Positions 1-12,495 of a DNA stretch of 64,000 bases are shown here, in pieces; the first letter of the stretch is position 1; each line of letters opens with the position of its first letter. The position numbers and the translations under genes were made by a program. The stretch comes from Cristatella mucedo (Eukaryota > Bryozoa > Phylactolaemata > Cristatellidae). The stretch lies in assembly GCA_009760855.2 (NCBI GenBank), contig WPIO01000003.1, positions 4,500,001 through 4,564,000 of the forward strand, read 5' to 3'. A model generated the notes under the pieces. The model was not told where the DNA came from. It was given only the letters and a program-made list of their open reading frames with translations, and searched no databases.

Positions 1-1339
1 AATCAGGTCAGTGAATATACTTTTCACCTGGTAAGATAACTACATTGGTAGCTTGTCCGATTTGCTAAAAGATTGTGCAAACACATGTGATCATCGCTCT
101 GGTGAATTTTAGCTGCACCAAAGTTCGTGGGAAAAACTGAATTATCAGAGATTATAAATCTTACCACAGATTGACTATATTTTCAGGTAGCACTGTCTGT
201 AGGTGACATGATTCTTTATGATAATCTTGATCTGTTTGTTTTAACCGAAATCTTGGGGAAATCAATGAAGACTCCGACATAAGCAACTCCAACCGACTGG
301 CCTTTCTTCCTTAAAAACTAATGGATCTATTGAAACTAGTGTAATGGCAACCATAGTGAGTGGTTTCCTCAAATTAAAAAAATCTGCTTTCCGCTGTAAG
401 CATTTTTTTTAAATTCCTTGTTTGTATTTCCCCCTGCAGCTATTTTTGAATAGTAGCCGTGAGCGATAGCTCCGAAGGCACCAGTTCTTTATTGCTTACA
501 GCTTCTTCCGATCTCTGCTGGAGTATGTATGGAAGAAATCCATATTTCCTTAGTCTCAGAGATTTCAACATTTATTTCCACGAATAAACTCATTCCTTAC
601 ACCTTATGCTTTGAATAAGGTGCCGAATATTGAGCTCGTTGACTGATAAGATATTGGCAGGCATAATGCACTGACCAACGGTTTTTGCTCTGGTGGCTCC
701 TATTCATGACCGTTCCCATAACCAGGTCACATGCCAGATCACACACTCGCTTCAAAGAATTGTATCTCTTCATCCTCTATTATTGCCGAGTTATGCTGAT
801 GTGACTGCATGAAGATACAGTGAAAGCTAAAAATCGCGAAACCTCAGGACCCTTGGCAAGAGGCTGCCAATGCGAAAGTATCTTCTTCCCCCCTGCTGCC
901 CAATCCTTCTCCGACCAGCGGTCTTAGTTAGATGCAATCACACACACAAGCTTTCATCTCTGACTAAGCATACTGTGCACCTGTACTCGGAGGGTCTACG
1001 GTCGGCCATATATTTTAAACTAGCTATGTTTATCAAGCACAAGCTTGAGAAAAAGTGCGAATAAAATCTGGACTAAGTGTCCATCGATAAGCCTACGAGA
1101 ACTACTGTATATTATGCCAATCAACCCTAGCTATGGATAAGTTTGCCCTCTTTTAAATGTTCTCTATTCACATTTGAACAATCCGAAATTCAAATTTCTA
1201 CCATCAACCATCTCCTTAATCACTCCATTTTAGCTTCTTACCAAGTGATCATGTCGGTGATCTATTCAGTGGTTTTATATGATTTCGGTCTTATATGATT
1301 CAGACCTCCTATCCCATGCCTATATCATATAATAGATAG
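1..1339. other. No supported gene
   Basis: AT-rich sequence without a convincing exon, RNA gene or repeat. A 64-codon ORF at 870-1064 has no recognisable motif and no splice-site support. Confidence 0.5.
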
Positions 1340-1800
1340 GTCCGTAGCGTTGGTTTCTGTCCCTGTACCTGTCAAAAAGGCTGCATTTATCGCACTATTT
1401 AATATAGCAACAAAGGGCCAAGAGGAACTGAGCAACTTCCTCCCCGTCTCCCATTTACTATCAAAGAAACAGAAACGAGATAGGGTTGATCTATTGATAC
1501 AAATAAATGTAACCGAACCAGATGGTAATTTCCAGGCTGGTTTTACAGATTACCACGCTATAGAACTATTATTGCTTCATTGCATTGAGGCCTTCTCAGA
1601 AAAATAGACATGACGTGCTCTCGTGTGGTTGTTTGGTGCGTTCTTTCCTCAGTATTTGGTACTATTTATCAAGCAATTCTTCTTGGGTGCCTCTCATTTT
1701 TCCGGGGTAATAATGGCACAGCACCACAATTGCTTCAGTCCAATCTTACTATGGATGTAAACGGGCGAGATCATTGTAGGAGACCATTGAGATTGATCTA
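1340..1800 (+). mobile_element. LINE reverse transcriptase fragment (L2-like), decayed
   Basis: The translation carries the order of blocks typical of an L2/CR1-type reverse transcriptase N-terminal half. A VPVPVKKA-like block is followed by LSNFLPVSHL (family NYRPVSNLPF), then FQAGFTDYHAIELLLL (family FQSGFRxxHSTETALL), then, after a frame change near 1607, FGTIYQAILLG (family FDTIDHxxLL). The same blocks occur in the longer copy at 28347-30010. No YADD box or 3' tail follows, so this is an internal fragment with at least one frameshift. It is not functional. The subfamily is uncertain because divergence is high. Confidence 0.7.
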
Positions 1801-2858
1801 AATCCGAACTTTGTACTAGGTCTACTTCTTATCACCACGTATAAGCTCATTCTTGCATATGTTACGACAAATCACAGTCCAAGCTGCAACTTCTATGAAT
1901 ATAAAACATAGCTGCACTTAACCTTGAAACTTAGCTAGCCCTATAGCCATCTTTTATCATCTGCTGACTGTATTGTTGACATTTGCTATTCCACGGCTTC
2001 AGGCCTTTTGCAGATCGTGAAGTCGTGACCAACTTAATAATAAGGAAAACCATATGCAAATCAGAAACTCGAAAGATAAATACCTCTAACTGACTCTATT
2101 CGCTTATCTCCTATAACGCCAGCCTGCATTTTAGTTTCGATTTTTCGATAGTAACTTCTCACTAAAAGACCAGATCAGCTCCTAAATCAAGCATGATGAT
2201 TATTTTTTTTTAAAGTAGTGCTCAAATTTGACCCTGGTTTTAGGGAAGAATACATGAAAATTGTTTTGTTCAGTCTTAACATCCCTACTTGACTTCTATA
2301 CACCCATTTCGTGCTGATTTATCTATCAGTGCATACAGACACTTATAGTCGTTGAAAAGTATACATTTTGGCTCGTCTTGGCAATTCAGAAACTTTTTAT
2401 TTTCATTTGAACTGCAATTTTTTTTAAAGAAAGCTTATTGCTTGGTAACAGCACTATGTACAAATTATCTATCAAAATTGCAATAATACCACAGTATACG
2501 AACTTAATCAATAATAATTGATGCACGTATGCAGACATGCATGCTCGCAAGCTTGTCATGAGTTCAGTAAGTGCAAATACAAGAACGTGAAAGATTCTCT
2601 TAATCGATGTTTCGAAGTCTACAGAACAACTGCAAGTGTACTGAATTTTGTGTTGCTCATCAGCGAGCCAACGTGGATAAGTCCAGTCTAACGTTGCCTA
2701 TAGTATGCTTAAATGAGATAACTACCTATGCAAACTTGTTCCCTTGTTTTGCATTATGCTTATATTTGTAAATCATTTTCAACAACCAACGTATCGTTCG
2801 GCAAATCTTGCTGTTCTCCGTAAAGGTAGACGCAAAGAGAAAAAATGAAATTTTCTAG
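1801..2858. other. No supported gene
   Basis: AT-rich sequence with homopolymer runs. No exon, RNA or repeat could be supported here. Confidence 0.45.
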
Positions 2859-2995
2859 CTCTAGCCGTAGACCTAATTTAGTGCTCTGTAAATTTATTTG
2901 CACCGTATCCATGTACCTCGAAGTTTTCAATGAATATGCTTTAGGATGTAACAAGAATTTTCTTGCTGACCTATACCAATATCAATACGAATACT
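2859..2995 (+). CDS. Candidate exon, possibly a decayed member of the cysteine-rich domain family
   Basis: An open segment of 137 bases lies between a pyrimidine-rich acceptor (ttttctag) and a near-consensus donor (gtaagt at 2996). It enters in phase 2 and leaves in phase 1, matching the entry phase of the next exon at 3082 across an 86-base intron. The peptide has several Cys and an aromatic run ending LYQYQYEY, loosely like the end of the domain at 15041-15433. The similarity is too weak to prove homology, so this is a candidate only. Confidence 0.3.
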
Positions 2996-3081
2996 GTAAG
3001 TCGCAAGTGTTTGGCGAGCCATTAAACATGAAGATTGTGTGCTCTTTTGAGCTGCATTTTGGCTTTTTTTTTATCTTTTAG

Positions 3082-3192
3082 CAATGGATCTTTATGGTTT
3101 GCGTCCGCGGCCAGCCTTGCGTCGTCCAGCCCCACCAGTGTACATACCACCACCGACGGAAGCTCCCTTGGCAATAGTATACAACCACCCAG
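3082..3192 (+). CDS. Candidate exon encoding a proline-rich or Ser/Thr-rich linker
   Basis: This 111-base segment has excellent splice signals: a long T-rich tract ending ttttag on the left and gtatgt on the right. Length is divisible by three, so it can be skipped without a frameshift. Two frames are open. In phase 1-1 it encodes a Pro-rich peptide starting MDLYGLRPRPALRRPAPPVY. In phase 2-2 it encodes a Ser/Thr-rich peptide (ASLASSSPTSVHTTTDGSS), as in a mucin-like stalk. Phase 1-1 fits the preceding candidate exon and the other exons of the + strand series. No function can be named; base composition is clearly richer in G+C than the flanks, which supports coding. Confidence 0.45.
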
Positions 3193-4191
3193 GTATGTGT
3201 CGATGATTTCTCCGAGACAGCGCTTTTATTTGTCTTTGCAAATATCCTCACAAAACTAATTATCGTTTTTCTTAGCTACTGCATTTCTAATTGATCCACG
3301 AAAATTGTATCATCAGCTCTGGGGTAGGTCATCCAATCGCTTTATTTCGAGATCTTGTATGCAGCCACACGGTAGACACTTTTAAGAGAAATCAATTTCT
3401 TCTACTCTCCGTACAAAATCAGTATTTATTGAGTTTACGTATGGTGTTAATAATTGGCACTTAAAGGTTCACGATTAGGTGATTGTTGAATCGGTTGGTT
3501 GGTAGCTTATTCGATCGGTTGTTGATTGTCTTCTATTTCAAATTAAGACTGAAACTGAATAATTAGCTTCTGGGACTATCGAATTTCTGAGATTTCTCTT
3601 ACTTTTGCAGACTTAAATAGTTAAATTACGTTTGACCATGTATAGAGCATATGTGGCAGATATATATTTGCCAATTATGCCTAGGCTCCGTGCATGCTCA
3701 TGGTTTAGTGTGATACATATATTTATCACAAAAACTACTTCCTTACTAAATTAGCAAAACATTGTTCCCTGGCGTCACTTAAAATTTTATTCTGTTTCGG
3801 TTCCGTACTTTTTCAAGAAAATATTACTATTTGGGGCGAATTCTTAACCTTTAGTTTAATGTGCATTAGATATTTGGGTTTTCCGGTTCTGTATGCAACC
3901 GTGACTAACGTCTTAGTATTTTATACGAGCACACACCTCTGAAAACCTGGTGATGTCCCATTATTTATCTCCTACTTTAAATCGGTTGCTAAATCTCACT
4001 TAATGAGGTAATAACATGAATGTGTTACATTTCCTATCGCTGCTTGCCTAAATAATGTCTTTGGCGTGTCGACTAATTAGGTTTAGGTTACTATTTTGTT
4101 TGGCATTTTGCAGCATCTCCCTATATATGACATGGGAGGATAAAAGGGTGTCAGAAAATTCTGAATTTTCCAGACACAGTCACTCGTTAAA
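3193..4191. other. No supported gene
   Basis: Nothing beyond AT-rich single-copy-looking sequence; short runs such as the (gttg)-like stretch near 3495-3530 are not a repeat of note. Confidence 0.45.
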
Positions 4192-5290
4192 ACATAATAA
4201 TAATAATTCACTTGATAAAGCGCCCTCAGAGAACTTAAATCTCTCTCTAGGCGCTTTACATTTGCTGTAAAGTGAAATGCCATTGAATGGTAAGTAAAAT
4301 CATGCTTGAAAAACAAACGAAATGAATAGTACGGTTAGGGGTGACATGCACAGGGTCAGCATGCAAATGTGGTTAGTGGCAGCATGCACAGTGTCAGCAC
4401 GCATAAGCACATCAAGGACGAATCACAGGGACCCACTAAATGCTGTCCTAAATAGGTGTGTTTTTAGGTTCCTTTTAAATGTGGTCAGGTCAGGGGATGT
4501 TCTGACGCAGGTCGGGATGGAGTTCCAGGATTTGAGAGCATACGAACTAAATGCACGGTCTCCAGAGGATTTAAGGTTTGTATGAGGTATTTCTAGACTG
4601 TTGGATTCCGAAAAACGGGTGGTACGATGCTTGGCCTGATGGGGTAGTATATCTGACAGATAGGCTGGAGCCATAGAATGAAGGGACCTAAAAGTGAGCG
4701 ACAAAACCTCAAAGTCAATCCGTTGCTTGACTGGTAGCCAATGCAGGTCGGCGAGAAGTGGAGTAATTTGGCAAATGAGACGCTCACGACAGACAAGCCT
4801 AGGTGTAGAGTTTTGCACCAGCTGCAATCGCCTGATCGCACATGCTGGTAGGTCAGTAAGCAGTGAGTTGCAAAAGTCGAGACGGGATGTCACGAATGTA
4901 TGGACCAACTTGGACGTGGTATCTTTATCTAAACAAGCCCGAATTTAGCAATGTTATGAAGCTGAAAATAGGCGGATTTGACTGTGGAGCTGATATGGTC
5001 GTCTAGCGAGAGGTCGCTTTGGAATATGACACCTAGATTTCGAGCTGATTCAACTGAAGATATGCTGGCAGAGGTAATTTTGAGAGTCAGCCTTTCCAAT
5101 CTCTGGATATCACTGGGTTTGCCCATAACTAGTAAGTCAGTTTTATCATCGTTATGTTTTAGAAAATTTGCTGCCATCCATGTGCGGATGTCATCAATGC
5201 ATGCAGCTAGTGAGTTGAGAGAATTTGAGGTGCTCGAAGGCTGGGAGGGATCAAAATTAAAATATCTTCGGTCACCTTGGTTTGCCAAGA
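4192..5290 (-). mobile_element. L2-like LINE, 5'-truncated copy A
   Basis: The minus strand encodes the C-terminal half of an L2/CR1-type reverse transcriptase in two frames. One frame (5288-4929) starts just after the expected YADD box with FDPSQPSSTSNSLNSLAACI and runs to FQSDLSLDDHISSTVKSAYF. The other (4908-4423) covers LDFCNSLLTDLPACAIRRLQ, LHWLPVKQRI and the terminal FKRNLKTHLF. A frameshift separates them around 4909-4928. The 3' end is a TAA-repeat tail (read on minus as TTA) at about 4192-4209, just inside an inverted repeat AAAGCGCC...GGCGCTTT. The 5' end is truncated near 5290, where similarity to copy E stops. Inactive. Confidence 0.9.
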
Positions 5291-6439
5291 TGGGCGAAAG
5301 ATGACTAAGTTTCTAAAAATCAAAGCTCGTGGGTTTTACCATGCCGTTCTCTCTCTCTCGATTTATTTTGTCAGTGATTTTGAGCTCATATTTGGTAAGT
5401 TTTTCTCGCTTTGATCCTTGTCTATTATCGTGAGAGAGATATCGTTTTCCATACATTAAGACGATTATCTATGAGTCACGATCTTAGAGAGAAAACGGTA
5501 GGAAAAATAATGCACCTACCTTAGTTGCAGATATTTGGACAATAAGCTTGTAGACTTAACTGGGGCTGTCTAGCCACAGGTCACCTGCTATGGAGTCATA
5601 AATGATATCGATTGAGGCCTTCTGGTTAGCTAAGATAGCTTAATACCTAATAAGTTGTACATTTTATATTATTGAGTCAGCTAAGAAATTGTATGCATTA
5701 TTTCTCATATAATCATTACAATGTTGAACCAGAATTCAATAGAAGAATTCTATAGCTAGGACGACCACATAGAGAGTGCTTGATTTCTTAGAATCAAGTC
5801 GTGTAGACCAAGCACCCTTAGCTTAATAAACGGTAAGTATATCAGAACTGCAAATGTTTCTGTGCCCGGTGTGGTCTTTCACAAATATCGTACGATTTCG
5901 CAGACCTTGAACCTAACTTTTTCTTAATCTAGCAATAATAACGACACATTACAATTTTTAGGAAAACGAGAACTCACTCTCCGTCTAGAACATCACTTAA
6001 ACTAAATAGGGAATAGTGCAACAGCACTGTGAAGATGGCATGCACAGTTCCGGCAAGCACATCTTCATAGAAGGCTATTCATAACGAACTGGAGCGAATG
6101 CTGGGGTAAATGCGGATGTAGTTTCGTCTGTAGGTAGTGCAAAAATGAGCATTCGGTGAAAGGGAGCTAAGGTAACAATTTTAAAAAGCTTGAAGATTGT
6201 TTTAAATTACAGATACATTATTAGAGTCAACATGAGGATAACAATTCTTTAAATAAACACATGAATATGAAAGTAGATGAATTTAAGCGATATTGGTGTG
6301 ACCTTGAATATAATTCACATTTCCACCACAGCCAAACTATATCAGGTAAAATAGGATCATTTGACTGATGGGAAGTTCTTGACAGAAAATCCTAACTTAC
6401 GAGTTTTTCTACAATGGCAGGCATCTTTCTGTGAGGACA
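5291..6439. other. No supported gene
   Basis: AT-rich sequence. A perfect 7-base stem (CTTGATT/AATCAAG) at about 5778-5797 is present but isolated and unexplained. Confidence 0.45.
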
Positions 6440-6976
6440 GAAAGACAGGAAACCGACAGAAATAAAACAATCACGTTCCATATGCATGGACAAACTAAAC
6501 TATATTATTTTAAATTATATCTGTGTTCATTAGTTATTCATTAATACTGACAACTATTTCTGAATTTCGATATTAATTATCCTTATAATAAATAAAGTGT
6601 CCAGAATGAAACAGCACTATGCAGATAACCGTTAGTGGGGTTGTCTGTTCAGACCTGATTTGATCATTCGAAAAGATGGGTTAAGAAACATGAAGCAGTG
6701 AATCCGTACCCTGGCTATAATCATTGCTCTTTTCGAGCCCGTCATTATTCTATAGACTTGCTACCTTCAAAGTAAAGCTGTCTTTTTCACAAGAGGCTCA
6801 ACGCATTATTTTGTAATTGATTTAAAAATGTTTTCTGAAGCCTTCAAAAAAATTAAGACAACGGGCGCTTGAAAGGAGATGACAGTTTGTAGAGACGATA
6901 GGTGAAAATATAACCACACATCAAGTATGCTTGCTTTTGATCCAGATAGAAACGTTCAATTTTAAACAGCAACTTA

Positions 6977-8980
6977 ATGTCTGTATTCGATGAGGTCACT
7001 GATGACCTCATTCTGACATTCCTATCCAAATCAAAGCAGACAACTATTATTCTACACCTTATTCCGAATGCAATGCTTCTTCTTGGCATGCATCAAGTTC
7101 TACCATGCCTAACTAACATCATCAATGCATTATTACTCACAATTAACATCGCACCACCATTCAAAAAGGTTATTGCCATGCCACAACTCAGGAAAGCACA
7201 ACCAAGAGTGCCAGGTCAACTTCTGCCCAGTAACTAATGTACCGTTCCAATTAAAGACACTGCAAGGAGTCGTTGCAGACCGGCTGAACTCAAGTATTGA
7301 AACTTCCATCCTTGCAAGTAAGTTCATATCTGGATTTGATTTAGAGCGCATCCCCGCACAGAGTAAGCATTTCTTTGTGAGTGGAAAGGCCGTCTTAGGA
7401 ATGCAGACTTAGCATTTTCTCTCAGCTGGCTTTTCGCAATCTTTCGGCAGCTTTCAATACTATCGATCGCCAAGTCTTTTTTCGAGCCTTTTTCATCTGT
7501 CTTGGGTGCTGCACTGGAATGGTATCGTTCCTACCTCAGCAGGAGACACCATCGTAATAACGTGAATAGATGCAGATCGTTCGATGAATTTTTAAAGCAT
7601 GGAGTGCCTCAGGGCTCTGTGCTTGGTCCTGTTCTTTTTACGTTATACACCTCTATCTTAGCGACCTCATTATCCTGATCGATATATCTTTCGACAGCTT
7701 TCAATACCATCGGTTACCGAGTCCTTTTTCGAGATCATCTTCGGCATCACTGGTGCTGCACTGCAGCGGTTCAGGCCCTATCTCAGCTGGACACTCCAGG
7801 GTATTAATGTAAATGGACACAGATAATCAAAGACATTTTTGAAGAATGGAGAGCTTCAGGGCTCCATGCTTGGTCATGCTCTTTTCATGGTATGTACCTC
7901 TCTTGCTGACGTCATTGCCGGAATCAATCTATGCTTTAAATGCTATGTGGATTTCACTTACTTGTACCTATGCTTCAATCATTCCCAGCATTATTGCTAT
8001 TCGAATTCACTCATCTTCCTTACTGTATGTTTAGATGACATTCGTATACGGCTGGCGGCAAAATATCGTTGAACTAATGATGAAAATCCGGAAAAATTAT
8101 GGGAACAACCCGGTGACTTCCAAAAATTTCAAAACCTATTGCTTAAACTCTGCTCTGTCAGCATATCTCCTGTTGAATCTACAGGAAATTCATGGTCAAT
8201 TTCAATGAGACCTTTGATTGGATGATCACACCGGCTCAATAAATCCAGTATGTCTACTTTCGGCTAGATCACTGCAATTTGGATTTTTTAAACAGGGATG
8301 CCTCGAAAAAATTTATCCATGCATTGCTGACATCTAGTCTCGGCTAATTTAAGTGAGTAATTGCTGGTCAACAGCACATGCAAAAAGGCGCTTAAACTTG
8401 GCGAAAAAACTCTGCAGCAAAGCTATTCTGTCGGATGCATTGAAGTTACCCCTAACGTGTCTTCTCGCTGACCTGAGCTTGCTCCCTGTCAAGCAGAGCA
8501 TAGGGTTAAGGATTTGGAGACTCGTTTAGGTCGCTTGATTATTTGGCTCTATCCCACCTATCAGATCTATGCCTCCCCCGGCTTAGGCATTGTACTAAAC
8601 ATTTTATGAATCTAATCTTTTACCTACAGTGCATACCAGCGACAAATCCTTTCACTGTCTTTAGTTAGAATGCTCCAAAAGTCTCAAAGTCACTTTGGAC
8701 TGACGTCACTGCACCCCTGCCTTTGCCAAATCTTAAAACGCATCTATGTATCGAAGCCTTTCGTGGGTCGTCCTTTGTATTCTTGTAGGTGATGACCCTG
8801 AGAATGCTGCCACTTACAATTTTGCATGCATACTTTATCCTAGTTACTTCTAATCACATTAAGCTTGTTGACAGAGAGTATGCTAACAATAACAGTATGC
8901 TCGGGTTTCCTGCCTAACCAAGGTACACTGAGGAAGAGATTAAGTTCACTAAGGGTGCTTTAACAACTCTAAATGTTATT
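6977..8980 (+). mobile_element. L2-like LINE remnant inside duplication unit 1 (copy C)
   Basis: Plus-strand translation shows, in broken frames, the pre-RT linker (DEVTDDLILTFLSKS), the LTNIINALLL block, the TLQGVVADRLNSSIETS block, palm sequence with LKHGVPQGSVLGPVLF, and the far C-terminal region. At about 8935-8980 the family 3' inverted repeat and a degenerate tail are recognisable (aagggtgctttaac). Many stops and shifts make it an old, dead copy, more diverged than copies A, B and G. It was present before the tandem duplication, since unit 2 carries the same insertion. Confidence 0.75.
7441..7935 (+). repeat. 247-bp internal tandem duplication of the RT palm region
   Basis: Positions 7441-7687 and 7688-7935 repeat the same RT segment. 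Both begin ctttcg(g/a)cagctttcaata, both contain a GTGCTGCACTG stretch, a (g/c)tccatgcttggt-like stretch and the following TGTACCTC/TACACCTC block. The corresponding part of unit 2 (about 11190-11445) is present once. The two halves have diverged substantially, so the event is old. Confidence 0.7.
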
Positions 8981-10035
8981 ATGATCTTTAAAAAATGGTT
9001 AAGCGAGCTATATTTGTGTGTGTTGGTACTATCGTGCTTGAAAAATGTGTACCGGAAATGGATCCGAGAACAATCTAGACTGGGCTGACAAAAGCACCCT
9101 GCGACAACCAGATAGTCAGCACCTCCAATCATTTTTCTGTGAAAGGATAGCTTCATGGAATGCAACTAATTCTGGAAATATACAAATATTGAGCTGCTAA
9201 TCACACGTTTGATAGTAGACTTTAGCATTGCATTTTCCAAAGATCAATTTGTGAATTGACGATTTTATTTCTAAAAGCTAGACTTGATCCAAGCTAAGTT
9301 TGTAGGATCTGCAGCTGTCGTCGTTGGAAGGTCAATAAACTGGAGTCCTGACCTTTATTAAAAAAGGAGAGTGCGAGAAGTAAAAAAAAGGTGGTTGCAT
9401 ATGCATAGACAAACTTAATTAAAGTATTTTACATTATTTTGTGTTCGTTTGCAATTTATTAGTACTCCAGATTCATTCTTAGTTCCGATATTGATTATCC
9501 TTATTAAAAATTAAATATCCGGATTTGTACTGCATAACACAACTTACCGTTATTTGGCTCGTGGGTTGAGACATGATTTGATCATTCAACAAGACCCAGT
9601 TTAGGAACATGGAACGGTGATTCTGTACCCTGGCTGTAATTATCGCCCTTTCTGAGCCCTTTGTCTATGTATAGGCATGCTAGGTTCAAAGTAAAACTAT
9701 TTTTTTTCACAATTGAAAAAACGTATTACTTTCTAATAGATTTTAAAATATCATCTGAGGTCAAAAAAGGGATTGACACATCAGGAGCTTGAAAGCAGTT
9801 AAAAGTGTTTAGACATAACAGATGAAAATGAGAAAGTACATCAAGTTCATTTGCTTACGATCCAGTTAGAAACGTTTAATTCCCAGCAGCTACTCAACGT
9901 CTGTATTCAAGGACATAAGGGATGATCTCCTTCTGACATTCGTATCCAAATAAAAGCAGATAACTATTGTTCTACAAACTATTACGACTGTCCGGCTTCT
10001 TCTGTGCATTCATCAAGTTCTGCCATGCACAATCA

Positions 10036-10893
10036 ATATAAGAATAATTATAACAATAATGCACTTGATAAAGCACCCTCAAGGAACTCAGTCTCTTTTT
10101 AGGCGCTTTACATTGGCTGCAAAGGGAAATACAATTTAATTGGCAGTAATATAATGCTTGATAAACAACATAAATAACATGGTTAGGGGTGACATGCATA
10201 GGGCCAGCATATAAATGTAGTTAGTGGCAGCATGCTGTGTGTCAGCACTCATAAGCATATGAAGGAAAAAATCACAGGGACCCACCAAATGCTGTCCTAA
10301 ATAGGTGCGTCTTTTACTTTTTTTTAATGTGGTCAACTCATGGAATGTTATGACGCAAGTCGGAAGGGATTTCCAGGCTTTGGGAGCATACGAGCTAAAT
10401 GCACGGTCTCCAAAGGATTTTAGGTTTGCACGAGTTGCTGGTAGACTGTTGGATTCCGAAAAGTGGGTGGTACGATGTTTGGCCTGGTGGGGGAGTAGAT
10501 CTAAAAGATAGGCTGGAGCCAAAGAATGAAGTGACCTAAAAGTGAGCGACAAAATCTTGAAGCCAATCAGTTGCTTGACTGGTAGCCAGTGCAGGTCGGC
10601 CCGAAGTGGTGTGGTGTGGCAACTGAGACGCTCATGACAGACAAGCCTAGCTGCTCAGTTGTGCACCAGCTGCAATCGCCTGATTGCACATGCCTGTAGG
10701 CCAGTAAGCAGTGACTTGCAGAAGTCGAGACGGGATGTCACGAATGCATGGACCAACTTGGACGTGGTATCCTTATCTAAACAACCCCGAATTTTAGCGA
10801 TGTTATGTAGCTGAAAGTAGGCAGATTGGACTGTGGAGCTGATATGGTCGTCTAACGAGAGGTGACTTTGGAACATGACACATAGGTTTCGAA
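10036..10893 (-). mobile_element. L2-like LINE, 5'-truncated copy B, inserted into unit 2
   Basis: The minus strand reads the C-terminal RT segment: FQSHLSLDDHISSTVQSAYF, LDFCKSLLTGLQACAIRRLQ (10876-10655), then MSLTFRSLHSLAPAYLLDLL and downstream (10552 on). The 3' end lies at a TAA-type tail at 10041-10061 next to the family inverted repeat. It is better preserved than the host LINE it interrupts, so it is younger than the segmental duplication. Its truncation point is within about 10 bases of that of copy G at 33369-34232, giving two copies of about 860 bp. Confidence 0.88.
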
Positions 10894-12495
10894 TAAATAT
10901 ATTATCATCCGCATGTCATGTCCCTGCACCATTAAACATTGTAGCTAGAACTAAAGAATACACTACCAAGATAAACTGGGCCACCTGACTGCTATCTACT
11001 GCTCCAATTAAAGATACTCTAACGAGTCGTGGCTGACCGGATAAACTCACTACTTGAACCTTTGAACGATGCTACTAAGTTTTTGTCTGGATCTAGAGCT
11101 TATCACCCCAAAAAGTCAGCATTTCGCGTAGAGTGTAAAGATCGTCGTAGGAATGCCGACTTATCATTTTCTCTCTGCTTGCTTTGCTCAATCTTTCAAC
11201 AGCTTTCATTACTATCAGTCACTGAGTCCTTTTAGAAGTTTTTTTCATCCGTCCGGGGCATCACTGGTGCTGCTCTGGAAGGGTACAGGCCCAATCTTAG
11301 CAGGAGACTCCAGCATATCAATGTTCATATACACAGATCATTGAATGAATCTTTAAATTATGGAGTGCCTCCGGGTTCTGTGCTTGGTCATGCTCTTTTC
11401 ATGGTATATTCCTCTCTCTTGGTGAAGTCATTGCCAGAATCGATCTATGCTTTCACTTTCATCCGGATAACACTTAGTTGTACCTATGATTATTACACTT
11501 CCCAGCCTTACTGCTAATCGAATTCCCTCAACTCCCTTACTGTATGCTTACACGATTCATACACTGCTGATGGCAAAGTATCGTTAGGTGAATGAGGAAA
11601 ATCCGGCTAGTAATGGGGAAAACTTAGTAACATTCAACAATTTGAAAAATCAGTGCTCAAAGACAGCTCTGTTAGCATGTCTCCTATTGAATTTGCAGGC
11701 AATCAAGGGTCGTTTTCAAAGTGACCTTTCCTTGGACGGCCACATCAACTCATTAAGTCAAGTATGTCAACTTTCAGCAACAGTGGTAAAGTTCGGGATT
11801 CTCAAACAGGGATACCAAATCTAAATTGCTCCATTAATTTGCGAAATTTTGTCTGGACTTCTGTAACTCAAAACTTGCTGGTCTACTAGCACTTGCTATC
11901 AGGCCCTTACGACTTGTATAAGACCCTGCAGCTAGGCTATTCTTTCGTAAGTATAGCAGTTGCCTCATCACAACTCTTCTCGCCGACCTGTTCTTGCTCC
12001 CAGTCAAGCAGAGCATCGGTTTTAAATTGTATAGACTCACTTTTAGGTCCCTTGATTGTTCGGCTCTACCCGATCTATCAGATGTACACCTCCACAGGGC
12101 TAAGCATCGTAATAACCACTTTTCTGAATCTAAGATTTAACCCGCACTGTAAGCTTACCTCAAGTCCTTTCGATGCCTTTAGTTTTTATGATCCTAAAGC
12201 CTCGAAGTCATTTCCGGCCGGCGTCACTACACCCCTGCCATTATTTAATTTTAAAATGCATTTGCTTATCACAACCTTTCGAGGGTCTTCGTTTGTGCTC
12301 TTGGATGACTGTGAACATGCTGCCACTTACCATATTTGCATGAAGACCTTATCCTTGTCACTTCTAATCACATTAGGCTTGTTAACGGACATATGATAAT
12401 ACTAACACTTATATCTCGTTTCCCACGTAACCAAGGTAGATTTCCTAGAAATATATTAGGTTCACTGAAGGTGCTATCAAATGTATCAATATGGT
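10894..12495 (+). mobile_element. L2-like LINE remnant inside duplication unit 2 (copy D)
   Basis: Continuation of the unit-2 LINE after copy B. Recognisable blocks are TLTSRG-ADRINSLLEPLN (11015-11070), the NADLSFSL/AFDTI-like region, a LNYGVPPGSVLGHALF block near 11353-11405, an oligo-cysteine-poor palm remnant, and the C-terminal CTTSRC-KTLQLG and SYDPKASKSFPA-like blocks to about 12290. The 3' end is near 12495 (ttcactgaaggtgctatcaa). The upstream linker of the same copy is at 9900-10030, on the other side of copy B. Heavily mutated. Confidence 0.7.

Larger units (their letters stand above)
6440..9365. repeat. Tandem segmental duplication, unit 1
   Basis: This stretch aligns almost end to end with 9366-12870. 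Matching landmarks are: atgcatggacaaac (6483) with atgcatagacaaac (9401); CCTGATTTGATCATTC (6653) with CATGATTTGATCATTC (9574); AGCAGACAACTATTATTCTA (7036) with AGCAGATAACTATTGTTCTA (9956); the RT block at 7245 with 10995; and GGATCTGCAGCTGTCGTCGT (9306) with GGATCTACAGTTGTCATCGT (12818). Similarity continues about 380 bases past the 3' end of the enclosed LINE, so this is not simply two LINE insertions. Relative to unit 2 it has an extra 247-bp internal duplication. Confidence 0.75.

Noticed and set aside
5770-5830. Inverted repeat resembling the LINE 3' stem
   Set aside because: Arms differ in sequence from the family stem and there is no TAA tail.
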